Shown: positions 52,041 through 62,184 of the stretch, piece by piece
How positions within the stretch are numbered: the stretch's first letter is position 1
Layout: the number at the start of each line of letters is the position of its first letter
Program-made: the position numbers and the translations under genes
The notes under the pieces: model-generated
Database searches by the model: none
Told to the model about the DNA's origin: nothing
The model's input: only the letters and a program-made list of their open reading frames with translations
NCBI RefSeq assembly: GCF_042159835.1
Contig: NZ_JBBVGT010000003.1
Location: 372,001 to 436,000 of the forward strand
From: Albibacterium profundi
Lineage (GTDB): Bacteria > Bacteroidota > Bacteroidia > Sphingobacteriales > Sphingobacteriaceae
Direction: 5' to 3'
Length of the DNA stretch: 64,000 nt

Positions 52041-53672
52041 TTATGGGTTTTGTATCAGAACCCCACCTGAAATCACAATTTGCGACTCCGGAATATAGTC
52101 GACAATATCCGGGGAAGTCGGAGCGATGGTAAACTTCGGATTTGCTCCCGACAAGTGTGTTCCTGGATATTGACGATTGAGCGTTCGGCTATTTCTGAAG
52201 ATATCAAACTTGCGGTGGCCTTCCCATGCAAGCTCTAACTGTCTTTCTTCCAGAACAACATCTAGCGCTGTTTTATTCCCTAAGGAAGCTGCAGTATAAA
52301 GACCTGCTTCCGGTATTCCTGCGCGTTTTCTAATGATGTTCACATCTTCCAATGCGGCATTGACATTTCCTAGTTTCGCATTAGCCTCCGCCCGGATTAA
52401 ATACATTTCAGCTAGCCTTGAGATGATTGGCGACCATAAATGAGCCTGTCCCTCTTGACCTGAACATTTATTTATGAAGTATTTTAAATAGCCATTGCGG
52501 TCGTCGAGCTGCTTGTCGATTAACACAGAGCGAGTTTTACCACCGATATTGATAGCGTATTCATAATCACCTGCACCATTTGGACTCTTTATCAGTGTCT
52601 TTTGTGTGCCGTTTTCTGTGTAGCGATAATCGTCGCCATTTTTGGTCACTTCTACTCCTTGGTAGGTATACTGATCGTTCACATAATAGGCCATCGTCAC
52701 AGCTGCGTCTTTTACCACCGGATCGATGAAAGCGTTCCTTCTATCGCTGGGATATTTCCTTACGAGCTCTAAGTATGGTCTAGAGGCATACATTTCGCCC
52801 CAGCCGGCCCCCTGTATGGTTGCATACATAGAGCCGACGGTGTACCATCCGTTATTTGGATAATCAGCGTCTTTAACAAATTTAATAGCGAAGATTGTTT
52901 CACTATTATCTTCCGGGACCTTCACAGACATATTAGGCAGCTCCGCAGTGGACAGGAGCGTAAACCGACCTGAATTGATAACTTTATCAGCATATTCAAT
53001 TGCTTTTTGGTTTTCGCCTTTATAAAGATAGACACGCGCTAATAATGCTTGAGCCGCTTCTTTGGATGCGTATACATTGGCCTTAGACGTATTGAAAAGT
53101 GACTCTGCTTTCAACAGGTCCTTTTCTATTTGTGCATATACTTCGCCTACGCTGGACCGAGCTGGGTTTTCATCAACATCACTCGATAGTTTAATCGGCA
53201 CTCCCATATTTTCAGGACCTTGAACATAAGGGCGACCGAATACATTCGTTAAATAGAAATAAAGCATTGAGCGGAGGTAAAGGTTTTCTGCGATCAATTG
53301 ATCGTTTTCCATGCTTTCACCCTCTTGTAGTTTTTCAAGAACAATGTTCGTTCCTACTATATTTTTGTACGATTGTTCCCAAAAGTCGTTTACTCTTGCG
53401 TTGGTTACCAGCCGCTGGTAGTTATATGAATAGAATAAGTTATCCGTTGTAGTTCCACTGAGTGCTACATTGTCTCCAGGGTATTCTACTACTCGGTGCC
53501 AATTATTCACCCAGTCTTTTAAGCGACTGTAGTTGCCCAAAGTGATCGACTCCACGCTGCCCTGAATGTCATCCAGATCATCAGCTGGTAAAGCGTCATA
53601 AGGTGTTCGGTCCAGACTGCAAGAGCTTGCAAAAAGGCCGATTGCTATGATGTATTTTGATAGTTTCTTCAT
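52041..53672 (-). CDS. SusD/RagB family nutrient-binding outer-membrane lipoprotein
   Basis: A 543-residue SusD-type lipoprotein, start MKKLSKYIIAIGLFASSCS with lipobox Cys near residue 18. The N-terminal helices carry TPR-like repeats (AQALLARVYLYKGENQKAIEYADKVI), and the C-terminal block ISRLAEMYLIRAEANAKLGN with VLEERQLELAWEGHRKFDIFR is diagnostic. It binds the glycan on the cell surface and closes on the SusC channel encoded just upstream. Substrate not predictable. Confidence 0.94.
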   Translation of the reverse strand: MKKLSKYIIAIGLFASSCSLDRTPYDALPADDLDDIQGSVESITLGNYSRLKDWVNNWHRVVEYPGDNVALSGTTTDNLFYSYNYQRLVTNARVNDFWEQSYKNIVGTNIVLEKLQEGESMENDQLIAENLYLRSMLYFYLTNVFGRPYVQGPENMGVPIKLSSDVDENPARSSVGEVYAQIEKDLLKAESLFNTSKANVYASKEAAQALLARVYLYKGENQKAIEYADKVINSGRFTLLSTAELPNMSVKVPEDNSETIFAIKFVKDADYPNNGWYTVGSMYATIQGAGWGEMYASRPYLELVRKYPSDRRNAFIDPVVKDAAVTMAYYVNDQYTYQGVEVTKNGDDYRYTENGTQKTLIKSPNGAGDYEYAINIGGKTRSVLIDKQLDDRNGYLKYFINKCSGQEGQAHLWSPIISRLAEMYLIRAEANAKLGNVNAALEDVNIIRKRAGIPEAGLYTAASLGNKTALDVVLEERQLELAWEGHRKFDIFRNSRTLNRQYPGTHLSGANPKFTIAPTSPDIVDYIPESQIVISGGVLIQNP

Positions 53673-53682
53673 GTTAGTCATT

Positions 53683-56682
53683 TTAGAAAGATACGTTTAG
53701 TCCGAAGGTTAGACGTTTAGGTGAAGGATACTGTGACGTTGCATCGCCATACAGCGCGGCTTCTGGATCTATACCTGAAAATTTAGTTGATATCCACAGG
53801 TTATCTCCTGATATATAAGCTCCGAGTCCTTTTACATTCAGTTTTGAAGTGATGGATTCCGGAAACGAGTAACCTAGTGTTATGTTCCTTAATCTGATAA
53901 ATGAGGCGTCTTCTAAGTAACGAGATGAAGTTTTGTTTGAATTTGTGCCGCCATTATATACAGCCACCGGGTGAGTGGCGTTGGGGTTACTTTCAGACCA
54001 TCTCGACCACCCATCTTGAAGAACCATTTGGTTGTAAAAAGGATAAGCTCCGTCACTATCAAATAGCTCACGACCTGCATTATAGGCGTAAGCACCTTTG
54101 TTGAAAGCGAAGCTCGCGTTCAAATAGAAATTCTTGAACTGCATGGCAGATGCGAATCCTCCTAAAAAGTCGGGTGTGGAAGTACCAACAAATTGAAGCG
54201 ACGCACTGTTGTAGTTGTTGGTTGTTGTCACTGCACCGGACTCCGAATCAATTACTTCCCAAAGTGGATCGCCATTTTCAGGGTCAACACCTGCCCATTT
54301 CCTCATATACCACGAGTCGATATCACGTCCCTCTGAGTAGCGTTTGTTACCTGCGGGCTGATCTTTGCCGTCTACAAGTTCTTCGATACGGTTGATGTTT
54401 CTCGCGAAGTTCACATCTATACGCCATTGAAATGGGCTTTCCGGGTTAAAGATATTCGCACCGATGGCAAACTCAATACCCTTGTTGCTAACAGCACCGA
54501 TGTTTTCATAATATCCGGAATATCCGGCCGTCGCAGGTAACGCGACAAAGTGTAATAATCCGTCTGTGTTTTTATTATAATAATCTGCTGTAAAAGTAAA
54601 TCTCCTCATGAGGCCAAACTCTAAACCTAGGTTAAAATCTTTAGAGGTTTCCCAGGTGAGTAGGGAATTGCCCAGTTGACCGGGATAGGCTGCCGGTGCA
54701 CCATTATACTGGGCGTTTAAGTTAAATAGATCATACGATCCATAGAGTGCAGTCGGAACGTTTCCGACTAGTCCGTAGGAAGCTTTAAGTCTTAAATAGT
54801 CAAAACGATCCAACTGGAAAAAATCCTCTCGATGCACATTCCATGCTCCACTCACTGCATAAAAACTACCGTATTGTTTTTCGCCACCGAAGCGTGAAGA
54901 CCCGTCGATACGATAGGAGGCTTGCGCATTGTATTTGTCTGCATAGTTGTATGCAACGTTGATGATTCCTGAATTGGCTGCGTAATCGTTTTTCGTTCCA
55001 CTGATATCTTGTGGTTCTGAAGTGTTGTTAAGAATTTCAGAGCCGGCTACAATCCCGATACCGGTTGCACCCATATCTTTATACACATAGTCCATATACT
55101 CATAGGCGGCGAATGCGTTCACGTTGTGATCTCCAAATGATCGATCAAATTTCAGCATCTGATTGGTGAAACGGACATTTCGGCGACCGTTACTATTATA
55201 GATGGAGCCCTGCGTTGCCAAGCCACCAACAGAGCTAGGATCCGTGTAGGAGAAAGAATTTGAGTTATAATATGCGAAGTTATTAGTTGACACAAACGTG
55301 AAATGGTCGTTAATCTTCACGTCGAAATCTGCATTGATCTGTATGTCAAAAATTTCACCATTTCCGTAATTCCATTGTAGGTCGTATAAATAGTTGTTGT
55401 CGTCACGACCATACCAATTGATGTCCTGGATTCGTGGAGTGACCAGCTTGCCGGAAGCATCGAACGGATTATCCCAAGGAAGATTTAGATACATCTGATA
55501 CAAGCTATGTTGCGCATTATCATTGCTGGTATACGTAGCATTTACCTTCGGTTTAAAGGTTATCCGGTCGTTGATAAAATAATCAATATTTAAGCGCCCG
55601 GCCCAGCGGTCGTATTGGTATCCTTTAACAGTTCCCTCTTCGGTGAAATAGTTGCCACCAAAGTAGACAGAAGCCTTGTCGGTTCTAGCCACGTATGAAA
55701 CACTGAGATCATGCATAGCGGCATCTTGCGTGCCATTGTCGACCCAGTTAAAGTCGTTCGCAAGAACATCCTTAGTTATATTTGCTGGGATGTCCGACTG
55801 ATTTCTAAATTGCTGAAAGGTGTCGTAAATTTGTTGGCTATTCATTAATTTGAAGTTGCCGTGGTTGAATTGCGAGATTCCACTTTTTAAATTCACATTG
55901 AGCGTCCCTTCTCCGGCCTTGGCTCTTTTGGTTGTAACGACAATGACTCCATTCGTACCTCTGGAACCATACTGTGTTGTCGCTGCCGCATCTTTTAGAA
56001 CAGACATACTTTCTACGTCGTTCGGGTTAATGTTTGGTACGCCATGCTGAATCACACCATCTACAACCCATAATGGAGAGATGTCAGAATAAATCGAGCT
56101 TCTACCTCGGATACGGATGTTCGGATTATCGCCCGGCCTACCTGTTGAGCTGACCACATCTACACCGGCAACTTTTCCTTGCAGCATATTGCCGACACTT
56201 GGCGATGATACATCTCGTAAATCATCTCCGTCAACGGTAGCCACCGAAGCAGTGATGTTTTCCTTTTTTTGCGTAGAATACCCCGTTACTACAATTTCAT
56301 CGAGTGAAGTAATCGACGGGTTCATGTTGATTGTCATGGTTTGGCTAGTTGCGGAAACTTCAACCGTCTCGAAGCCGACCATCTGGAAAACTAGGGTGCT
56401 GCCAACCGGTGCTTCTAGACTGAAATTTCCCTCCATATCAGTTGCAGTCGCTTGTATTGGTTGATCCTTAATCGAAACCGTTACCCCTGGAAGCGATTCG
56501 CCTGCGGACATTACCCGTCCGCGGATCATTGATTGTTTCAGGTTTTCAATCGATAATCCTAAGGTACTTTTCTCAAGGGCTTTTAAGTCGCTTGCTGAAA
56601 CAATGCTACTTCCTAGAAACAAAAAAGTCACAATAGGAATCAGTCTCTTTTGAAAACAAAAATTGTAATCATTTCTTTTCAT
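53683..56682 (-). CDS. SusC/RagA family TonB-linked outer-membrane transporter
   Basis: A 999-residue TonB-dependent porin. A signal peptide (residues 1-31) is followed by a carboxypeptidase-regulatory-like domain (IRGRVMSAGESLPGVTVSIKD) at about 53-125, the plug (DEIVVTGYSTQKKENITASV, RIRGRSSI, DAAATTQYGSRGTNGVI), and a 22-strand barrel with the C-terminal RLTFGLNVSF. It imports the oligosaccharide bound by SusD. No anti-sigma/ECF pair or STN domain is seen nearby. A palindrome at 56753 lies upstream. Confidence 0.95.
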   Translation of the reverse strand: MKRNDYNFCFQKRLIPIVTFLFLGSSIVSASDLKALEKSTLGLSIENLKQSMIRGRVMSAGESLPGVTVSIKDQPIQATATDMEGNFSLEAPVGSTLVFQMVGFETVEVSATSQTMTINMNPSITSLDEIVVTGYSTQKKENITASVATVDGDDLRDVSSPSVGNMLQGKVAGVDVVSSTGRPGDNPNIRIRGRSSIYSDISPLWVVDGVIQHGVPNINPNDVESMSVLKDAAATTQYGSRGTNGVIVVTTKRAKAGEGTLNVNLKSGISQFNHGNFKLMNSQQIYDTFQQFRNQSDIPANITKDVLANDFNWVDNGTQDAAMHDLSVSYVARTDKASVYFGGNYFTEEGTVKGYQYDRWAGRLNIDYFINDRITFKPKVNATYTSNDNAQHSLYQMYLNLPWDNPFDASGKLVTPRIQDINWYGRDDNNYLYDLQWNYGNGEIFDIQINADFDVKINDHFTFVSTNNFAYYNSNSFSYTDPSSVGGLATQGSIYNSNGRRNVRFTNQMLKFDRSFGDHNVNAFAAYEYMDYVYKDMGATGIGIVAGSEILNNTSEPQDISGTKNDYAANSGIINVAYNYADKYNAQASYRIDGSSRFGGEKQYGSFYAVSGAWNVHREDFFQLDRFDYLRLKASYGLVGNVPTALYGSYDLFNLNAQYNGAPAAYPGQLGNSLLTWETSKDFNLGLEFGLMRRFTFTADYYNKNTDGLLHFVALPATAGYSGYYENIGAVSNKGIEFAIGANIFNPESPFQWRIDVNFARNINRIEELVDGKDQPAGNKRYSEGRDIDSWYMRKWAGVDPENGDPLWEVIDSESGAVTTTNNYNSASLQFVGTSTPDFLGGFASAMQFKNFYLNASFAFNKGAYAYNAGRELFDSDGAYPFYNQMVLQDGWSRWSESNPNATHPVAVYNGGTNSNKTSSRYLEDASFIRLRNITLGYSFPESITSKLNVKGLGAYISGDNLWISTKFSGIDPEAALYGDATSQYPSPKRLTFGLNVSF

Positions 56683-56752
56683 AAATCAGTGTTTTTCTTC
56701 ATTCTAAAAGCAATGTTAACTTTTTATTAAATCATATAAAAGCGATTATAAA

Positions 56753-56768
56753 ACACAACCGTTTGTGT
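56753..56768. promoter_or_regulatory. Palindrome upstream of susC (candidate operator)
   Basis: ACACAACCGTTTGTGT has 6-bp perfect arms around CCGT with a CG centre, 71 bp upstream of the susC start. It is a plausible LacI-type or other dimeric-regulator site. Confidence 0.4.
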
Positions 56769-56887
56769 AATTTTTTTGTGTATTGTCGTAATTTACCGCT
56801 TGGATTGTCGGAATGACACAGCCTGAAAACCAAACAATTCTGAGAAATTTGGTATTAGAGATTAACAACAATCTAAAAGATTACATA

Positions 56888-57379
56888 ATGGACAAAAAAC
56901 AAGAATTTGTTTTCTCTGTTGACCATGCCAACAGAAAAATACATGTCGAAAAGGAATTCCCTGCTCCCTTAGATAAAGTATGGGATGCATTTACAAAAGA
57001 GGAACAGCTTAGCCGATGGTTTGCACCAGAACCTTGGAAAGTAGAAAGTAAACAATTGGATTTTAACGAAAGGGGACGTTGGTTATTTGCCATGGTCGGA
57101 CCCGAAGGCGAGAAGCATTGGTCGATCGTTGACTATATTTCAATTGACCCTATGAAATCGTATACCGCGAAGGACGCTTTTAGCGATGATAAAGGGAATA
57201 TAAATCAAGATATGCCCCAAGCTACCTGGCATAATAAATTTATCGATCAAGGAAGTTCAACTCGTTATCAAGTAGATATATCATTTGATAGTGAAGAGGA
57301 CTTGGATGGGAACTTGAATATGGGCTTTGTGGAGGGTTACACGGCTTGTTTGAATCAATTAGCTGATTTGTTAGCATAA
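56888..57379 (+). CDS. SRPBCC / AHSA1-type protein
   Basis: A 163-residue START-like single domain from the ATG at 56888 (MDKKQEFVFSVDHANRK). EKEFPAPLDKVWDAFTKEEQLSRWFAPEPW is the AHSA1/SRPBCC signature, with a C-terminal helix GFVEGYTACLNQLADLLA. An earlier ATG at 56813 would add 25 residues before the domain and is less likely. Such proteins bind hydrophobic ligands or act as accessory factors; the ligand is unknown. Confidence 0.85.
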   Translation: MDKKQEFVFSVDHANRKIHVEKEFPAPLDKVWDAFTKEEQLSRWFAPEPWKVESKQLDFNERGRWLFAMVGPEGEKHWSIVDYISIDPMKSYTAKDAFSDDKGNINQDMPQATWHNKFIDQGSSTRYQVDISFDSEEDLDGNLNMGFVEGYTACLNQLADLLA

Positions 57380-57453
57380 GTATAAGCTAAAACGATTTTA
57401 ATTGCAATTTTTTCAATGTTTGATGTATATTCGTGAAACAACTATACGAATCT

Positions 57454-59622
57454 ATGTCTTTGAAGAATCTATTATTAGTCCTGGCTTTCAGTTCTTTGTT
57501 TCTTGGGTGCGGCGTTAAAAAGCAATCTGCCCGAGAAAGCACGAATGATCTAACCTCGTATGTGAATCCTTTTTTAGGTACAGCGCCTTTGCTGGATCCT
57601 GAAATCATTGGCTACACGCCGCCTGAAGGATGGCGTGTATGGGCCGGCTTGGTTTTTCCAGGCTCGTCATTACCCAATGCGATGGTGCAGTTAAGTCCCG
57701 TAACGGAATATGGAAGTGGGGCAGGGTATGAATATGAAGATGATGAAATTTTGGGTTTTGCACATACCAATAAAGGGCATTGGGACCAGATGAATATACC
57801 TATTTTGCCAATTTCAGGTGAAATGGCCCGTCCTTTCAAATCCAAATATTCGAAAAAAAGCGAAAGTGCGTCACCAGCTTTTTATCAAGTACATCTTGAT
57901 GACTATAAAGTTGATGTACGCTTAACCTCCACACTTAGAGCGGGTGTTCATGAATACACCTATGCCGACCAGTCGGATAGAAAAATCCTATTTGATCTGG
58001 CGCGTGCGAATCATGGAGTTCAAAATTGGGAAATCACCAAAAAGGGAAATACTCTTCAAGGATTTCAACAAATAGGTCATGGTCCTATTTACTTTTATGC
58101 CGAGCTTAATCATCATATCGATGAATTGGAGGTGGTTAGGCCAGGCGATCGGAAGGGCTATGCCTTCATAACATTGAGTGATAAAAATCCAGATCCGGTA
58201 TTACTAAAGATAGGTTTATCATTCGTAAGTATTGAGAATGCAGCAGAAAATCTTAAGACTGAAGTAGGGGAGCGTACTTTTAATGAGATTCATGATGCTG
58301 GGAAAAGAGTTTGGAACGACCTCCTTTCTCAGATTCAGGTGAAAGGCGGGACTCAGAAGCAACGGGAGTTGTTTTATTCCTCGCTTTACCGATCATTCTT
58401 ATGGCCAGCCCTACGCAGCGATGTAAACGGGCAGTTTGTTGATGCTGCTAGAAAAGTACGGCAAGAGGAATTTAATTATTATACAACCCCAGCATTATGG
58501 GATACCTACCGTAACAAATTGGTTTTATTGGGTCTAATCAGACCCGACGTGACGAACGATGTCATTAAATCGCTTATTGACAGAGGAAATATAACTGGTT
58601 TTATTCCGACTTTCTTTCACGGAGATCATGCAGCGCCGTTTATTGCCGGAAGTTACTTTAGAGGGATTGGCGATTTTAATGTAAACAATGCATACCAACT
58701 TTTATTGAACAATGCTTATAAACAGAAGGGCGCACGGCCACATATCAAGGAGTATATTGAAAAGGGTTTTATCAGTGACCCTGATGTTAAAAAACCACAT
58801 GTAGAAACGAAGGCGAAGGCAGGAGTGTCGAAGACACTTGAATACGCCCATGATGATTATGCTTTATCTCTCTTGGCGAAAAGTCTAGGCGACGAAAAAC
58901 ACTTTATCGATTTGCAAGAAAGATCGCAAAACTATCGTAATGTTTTTGATAAGTCGACTAACTTTATGCGTGGACGTTTGGCTAATGGCGACTGGATTAA
59001 TCCGTTTAACCCACAATACCCGTATTATGAATACATGTATCGTGAAGCCAATGCCTGGCAGGTATCTTTTTATGTGAATCATGATATGCCAGGGTTGATC
59101 GAGCTGTATGGAGGGGAACAAGCTTTTGAAGATAAGTTGGATTCCCTGTTTACAGTGCCATGGAACCCTCGTTATATCGCCAGAAATATTTCCGGCTTTA
59201 TTGGTCAATATTCGCATGGAAACCAACCGGATCACGAAGCCCCGTTCGCGTATTACTTTATCGATAAGCCAGAGAAATCACAAGCGATATTGGATCGTAT
59301 TTTCGAACGCTTTTATGGAGCTGGTGAATTTGGATTAGCTTTAGGTGGAATGGATGATGCAGGTGAAATGTCTTCGTGGTATGTTTTCAGTGCGGGTGGT
59401 CTTTATCCATTTTCTACTGCGGATGCCAATTATTTACTAACTGTACCTATATTTGATGAAGTAAAATGGGAAGTTAAAGGAAAGAAACCTATTATTATAC
59501 GAAATTCATCCGGCGGTCGAGAATTGAAGGGCATAACGCTTGGTGATGAAAGCCTTCAGGGCTATTTTATTTCACATTATTTGTTCGACAAAGGCGGCGT
59601 TATTGACTTGAAAACAGATTAA
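57454..59622 (+). CDS. Glycoside hydrolase family 92 (alpha-mannosidase-like), lipoprotein
   Basis: About 722 residues from ATG 57454; lipobox Cys in FLGC near residue 19. GH92 blocks: YVNPFLGTAP, GVVFPGSSLPNAM-type start (residue 50-80), FHGDHAAPFIAGSYFRG, the likely general acid E531 in REANAWQ, and the acidic MDDAGEMSSWYVFSAGGLYP block (D634, D635). The conserved GNEPSHH block reads GNQPDHE. GH92 enzymes are calcium-dependent exo-alpha-mannosidases. A lipid anchor suggests periplasmic or surface action, possibly with the SusCD pair on the other strand. Confidence 0.9.
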   Translation: MSLKNLLLVLAFSSLFLGCGVKKQSARESTNDLTSYVNPFLGTAPLLDPEIIGYTPPEGWRVWAGLVFPGSSLPNAMVQLSPVTEYGSGAGYEYEDDEILGFAHTNKGHWDQMNIPILPISGEMARPFKSKYSKKSESASPAFYQVHLDDYKVDVRLTSTLRAGVHEYTYADQSDRKILFDLARANHGVQNWEITKKGNTLQGFQQIGHGPIYFYAELNHHIDELEVVRPGDRKGYAFITLSDKNPDPVLLKIGLSFVSIENAAENLKTEVGERTFNEIHDAGKRVWNDLLSQIQVKGGTQKQRELFYSSLYRSFLWPALRSDVNGQFVDAARKVRQEEFNYYTTPALWDTYRNKLVLLGLIRPDVTNDVIKSLIDRGNITGFIPTFFHGDHAAPFIAGSYFRGIGDFNVNNAYQLLLNNAYKQKGARPHIKEYIEKGFISDPDVKKPHVETKAKAGVSKTLEYAHDDYALSLLAKSLGDEKHFIDLQERSQNYRNVFDKSTNFMRGRLANGDWINPFNPQYPYYEYMYREANAWQVSFYVNHDMPGLIELYGGEQAFEDKLDSLFTVPWNPRYIARNISGFIGQYSHGNQPDHEAPFAYYFIDKPEKSQAILDRIFERFYGAGEFGLALGGMDDAGEMSSWYVFSAGGLYPFSTADANYLLTVPIFDEVKWEVKGKKPIIIRNSSGGRELKGITLGDESLQGYFISHYLFDKGGVIDLKTD

Positions 59623-59697
59623 TAAAACAAAAAGCTTATTTTTACGTTATTAACGACGTATTTTGCATCATATAAATTAACAACAAAACATCACTTC

Positions 59698-60957
59698 ATG
59701 ACTTCTTTACCTACTAATTTAAAACTATTTGGCGTAGCCACCGGTTTGGTGTTCTCGCTAGCAGCATGTAATTCCGCTGCAAATGATAACGGGTCTCAGG
59801 ATAGTACAGCTGTAGTCGGCGACACAACCAAGTACGACCCAGTAGAGACTGACTCAGCTAACACAAGCTATCAACCGGCTTTTGAAGGACAGACTCGCAT
59901 AGCCGGCGTTAAAACAACTTCGGATTATTCGGTTCAAGTGCTTAGCGATGGTTTAGACAGTCCTTGGGGCGTTACAAGTCTTCCTGATGGGCGTCTTCTG
60001 ATAACCGAGAAGGGTGGTACGATGCGGATCGCTAGTCAAGACGGAACATTAAGTGAAAAAATTACTGGCATACCAGAAGTCAATGATGGTCGCCAAGGTG
60101 GACTGTTAGGCTTGACAATTGACCCGGACTTCTCGGATAATCGGATGGTATATTGGACGTTCTCTGAAGAGACGGATGGTAAAAACTTAACTGCCGTAGC
60201 AAAAGGGAGGCTGGCTGACGATGAAAAGACGATTGAAAACGCTGAAGTTATCTATCGCGCAACACCGGGACACAAGAGTGAGTTACATTACGGCGGTAGA
60301 ATCTTGTTCGATAAATCAGGAAACATCATTTTCAGTACTGGAGAGCGTTCTGACCTAGAGACAAGACCCTTGGCACAAGATCTACAAACTTCTTTAGGTA
60401 AAATTATCCGTATAACGACTGATGGTGAGCCGGCTGATGGTAACCCTTTCGAAGGAAACAGTGAAGCGCGACCAGAAATATATTCGTATGGACATCGTAA
60501 TGTTCAAGGTTTGGCATTCCATCCAGTAACAGGCGATTTATGGGAAACAGAATTTGGTCCACGCGGCGGTGATGAAGTGAATTTGGTTAAGCCGGGTTTA
60601 AACTACGGTTGGCCAACAATTACCTACGGCCTTGAGTATAGTGGGGAGATTATTGGAGAGCCGATCCAGCAAAAAGAAGGTATGGAGCAACCGGTGTATT
60701 ATTGGGATCCGGTGATTTCACCTAGTGGAATAACCTTTTATGCCGGGAACAATATCCCTGAATGGGAAAATAACTTATTTATCGCTGCTTTGAGTGGAAC
60801 ACACATCGCTCGTTTGGTAATTGAGGATAACAAAGTAGTTGGGGAAGAGCGCTTATTAGTTGACGAGGTACAACGGTTTAGAGATATTACGCAAGGTGAA
60901 GACGGAGCATTATATGCGGTCACCGACCAAGGTAGGTTATATAGAATTGGGAAATAA
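59698..60957 (+). CDS. PQQ-dependent aldose sugar dehydrogenase-like lipoprotein
   Basis: A 419-residue lipoprotein; lipobox FSLAAC with Cys near residue 24, then a Ser/Thr/Asp-rich linker to about residue 60. The rest is the soluble glucose dehydrogenase/YliI-type propeller: LDSPWGVTSLPDGRLLITEKGG, GRQGGLLGL, RLLFDKSGNI-type blocks, SYGHRNVQGLAFHP, and ETEFGPRGGDEVNLVKPGLNYGWP, which holds the PQQ and calcium ligands. It oxidises aldoses in the periplasm. A bidirectional-looking terminator follows. Confidence 0.93.
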   Translation: MTSLPTNLKLFGVATGLVFSLAACNSAANDNGSQDSTAVVGDTTKYDPVETDSANTSYQPAFEGQTRIAGVKTTSDYSVQVLSDGLDSPWGVTSLPDGRLLITEKGGTMRIASQDGTLSEKITGIPEVNDGRQGGLLGLTIDPDFSDNRMVYWTFSEETDGKNLTAVAKGRLADDEKTIENAEVIYRATPGHKSELHYGGRILFDKSGNIIFSTGERSDLETRPLAQDLQTSLGKIIRITTDGEPADGNPFEGNSEARPEIYSYGHRNVQGLAFHPVTGDLWETEFGPRGGDEVNLVKPGLNYGWPTITYGLEYSGEIIGEPIQQKEGMEQPVYYWDPVISPSGITFYAGNNIPEWENNLFIAALSGTHIARLVIEDNKVVGEERLLVDEVQRFRDITQGEDGALYAVTDQGRLYRIGK

Positions 60958-60980
60958 TTTTTCATAAGTATATCTAAAAT

Positions 60981-61020
60981 AAGAAACCCGGTACATATGT
61001 GCCGGGTTTCTTGTTTTTTG
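60981..61020 (+). terminator. Terminator behind the sugar dehydrogenase gene
   Basis: Perfect 11-bp arms at 60981-60991 and 61002-61012 with a 10-base loop that is itself partly palindromic, then TGTTTTTTGG. It lies between two convergent genes. Confidence 0.85.
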
Positions 61021-61036
61021 GTAAAAGTAAAATGTA

Positions 61037-61933
61037 TTACTCAAGACGATAAGCAGCTAACTCATTTTTTGTAAAGGTTGGAACCAGTACCATGTTCATT
61101 TCCTCAATAAAGCCAATATCAGCCGTCTTTGATTCTTCTCCTTTTGTATCTAAAAGAAGCGTGGTTTCCTGTCCGTTTATATAATATATTTCACCTTCCC
61201 AGCGGCTAGCAATAAAGGTGCTATCGCCCAATATAACGAGACCATCACCACCTGTAACTTCCGAGTTAATCAGCATACTGGTATAATCCGAATCATATCT
61301 TTTTAAACCCTCTGCATCAAGACTGTAAAGGTCCCCATTGTAACATTCAAGACCGTTGATGCCTTCGGCACCTGTAACCACAGCGGTAACTTCACCAGCC
61401 TCGTTTAACGCATGGATGACTCCGGTTCTAGAGTCCGAAAAGAAAATAGACTCGCCGTTCGTCGCCAAATCGTTCAGAAATACAGCTCCTTCAACAGGGA
61501 TCGTCTGTTCTATCTCTGCCGATTCGATGTTGATCACATGTACCACATCGATATCCGTAACATATAGTTTATCATTCATTATGGCCATTCCGCGTGGAGC
61601 ATCTAGTCCGGTTACCCAATCTTTGTTTTTTACAGTTCCATCAGGGTGCAGAAGAGCGATAAACCCGTCACCATCTTTCGCTGAAGGATCTGTATTTCCG
61701 CACGAAAGATAAATGATGTTGTTAGGTGCATAGTAGAGTGCGGACTCCGATCCTGTGAATGTTGAATCGGTCTTCCATTCAAGTGAAAGAGACAGTTCTA
61801 AGTTTTCGGTCGCAGTACTGTCTGTAGATTCTGCTGAATTTGACTGCCCACTATTACCGCAGGACGATAATAAAAAGAGCGATGATGCTGCGACGGCAAC
61901 TGTTGCTAAGGTCTTGCTAATCAGATTTCTCAT
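61037..61933 (-). CDS. SMP-30/gluconolactonase-like beta-propeller lipoprotein
   Basis: From the ATG at 61933 (MRNLISKTL) about 298 residues, lipobox LLSSC near residue 24, then an STS/E-rich linker. The propeller shows LYYAPNNIIYLSCGN, ALLHPDGTV, GLDAPRGMAIMNDKLYVTDI, FLNDLATNGESIFFSD and LYSLDAEGLKRYD. The DAPRGM and ND metal-type residues fit the SMP-30 family, whose members hydrolyse sugar lactones. It is convergent with the aldose dehydrogenase gene; dehydrogenase plus lactonase would be a coherent oxidative pair, but the activity is inferred. Confidence 0.8.
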   Translation of the reverse strand: MRNLISKTLATVAVAASSLFLLSSCGNSGQSNSAESTDSTATENLELSLSLEWKTDSTFTGSESALYYAPNNIIYLSCGNTDPSAKDGDGFIALLHPDGTVKNKDWVTGLDAPRGMAIMNDKLYVTDIDVVHVINIESAEIEQTIPVEGAVFLNDLATNGESIFFSDSRTGVIHALNEAGEVTAVVTGAEGINGLECYNGDLYSLDAEGLKRYDSDYTSMLINSEVTGGDGLVILGDSTFIASRWEGEIYYINGQETTLLLDTKGEESKTADIGFIEEMNMVLVPTFTKNELAAYRLE

Positions 61934-62184
61934 AATTTCATGTTTTGATTCTATTACCAAAATAGATAAATCTTAGTTCATATAAAAAACTAATCGAACA
62001 TAATAGATAAATACGCTTTCTGTTTGGATCCAATTAGAGTTCGGCAATAAGCTTATTTATGTATTTTAAATCCAATACACGGGAAGTTAGGATATAATAC
62101 AGTCAATTATGGATATTTTAGTGTTTTTAAGCAGATATAAGAAGTCCTATCTTTATTTTAATTGTAAGCTAAAATGAAAAGTAT

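Noticed and set aside
57426..57450. Fourth copy of the composite operator before GH92 (TATATTCG then TTCGTG...ACGAA)
   Set aside because: The ACGT centre is missing and the half-sites are spaced differently (21 bp rather than 18 bp).
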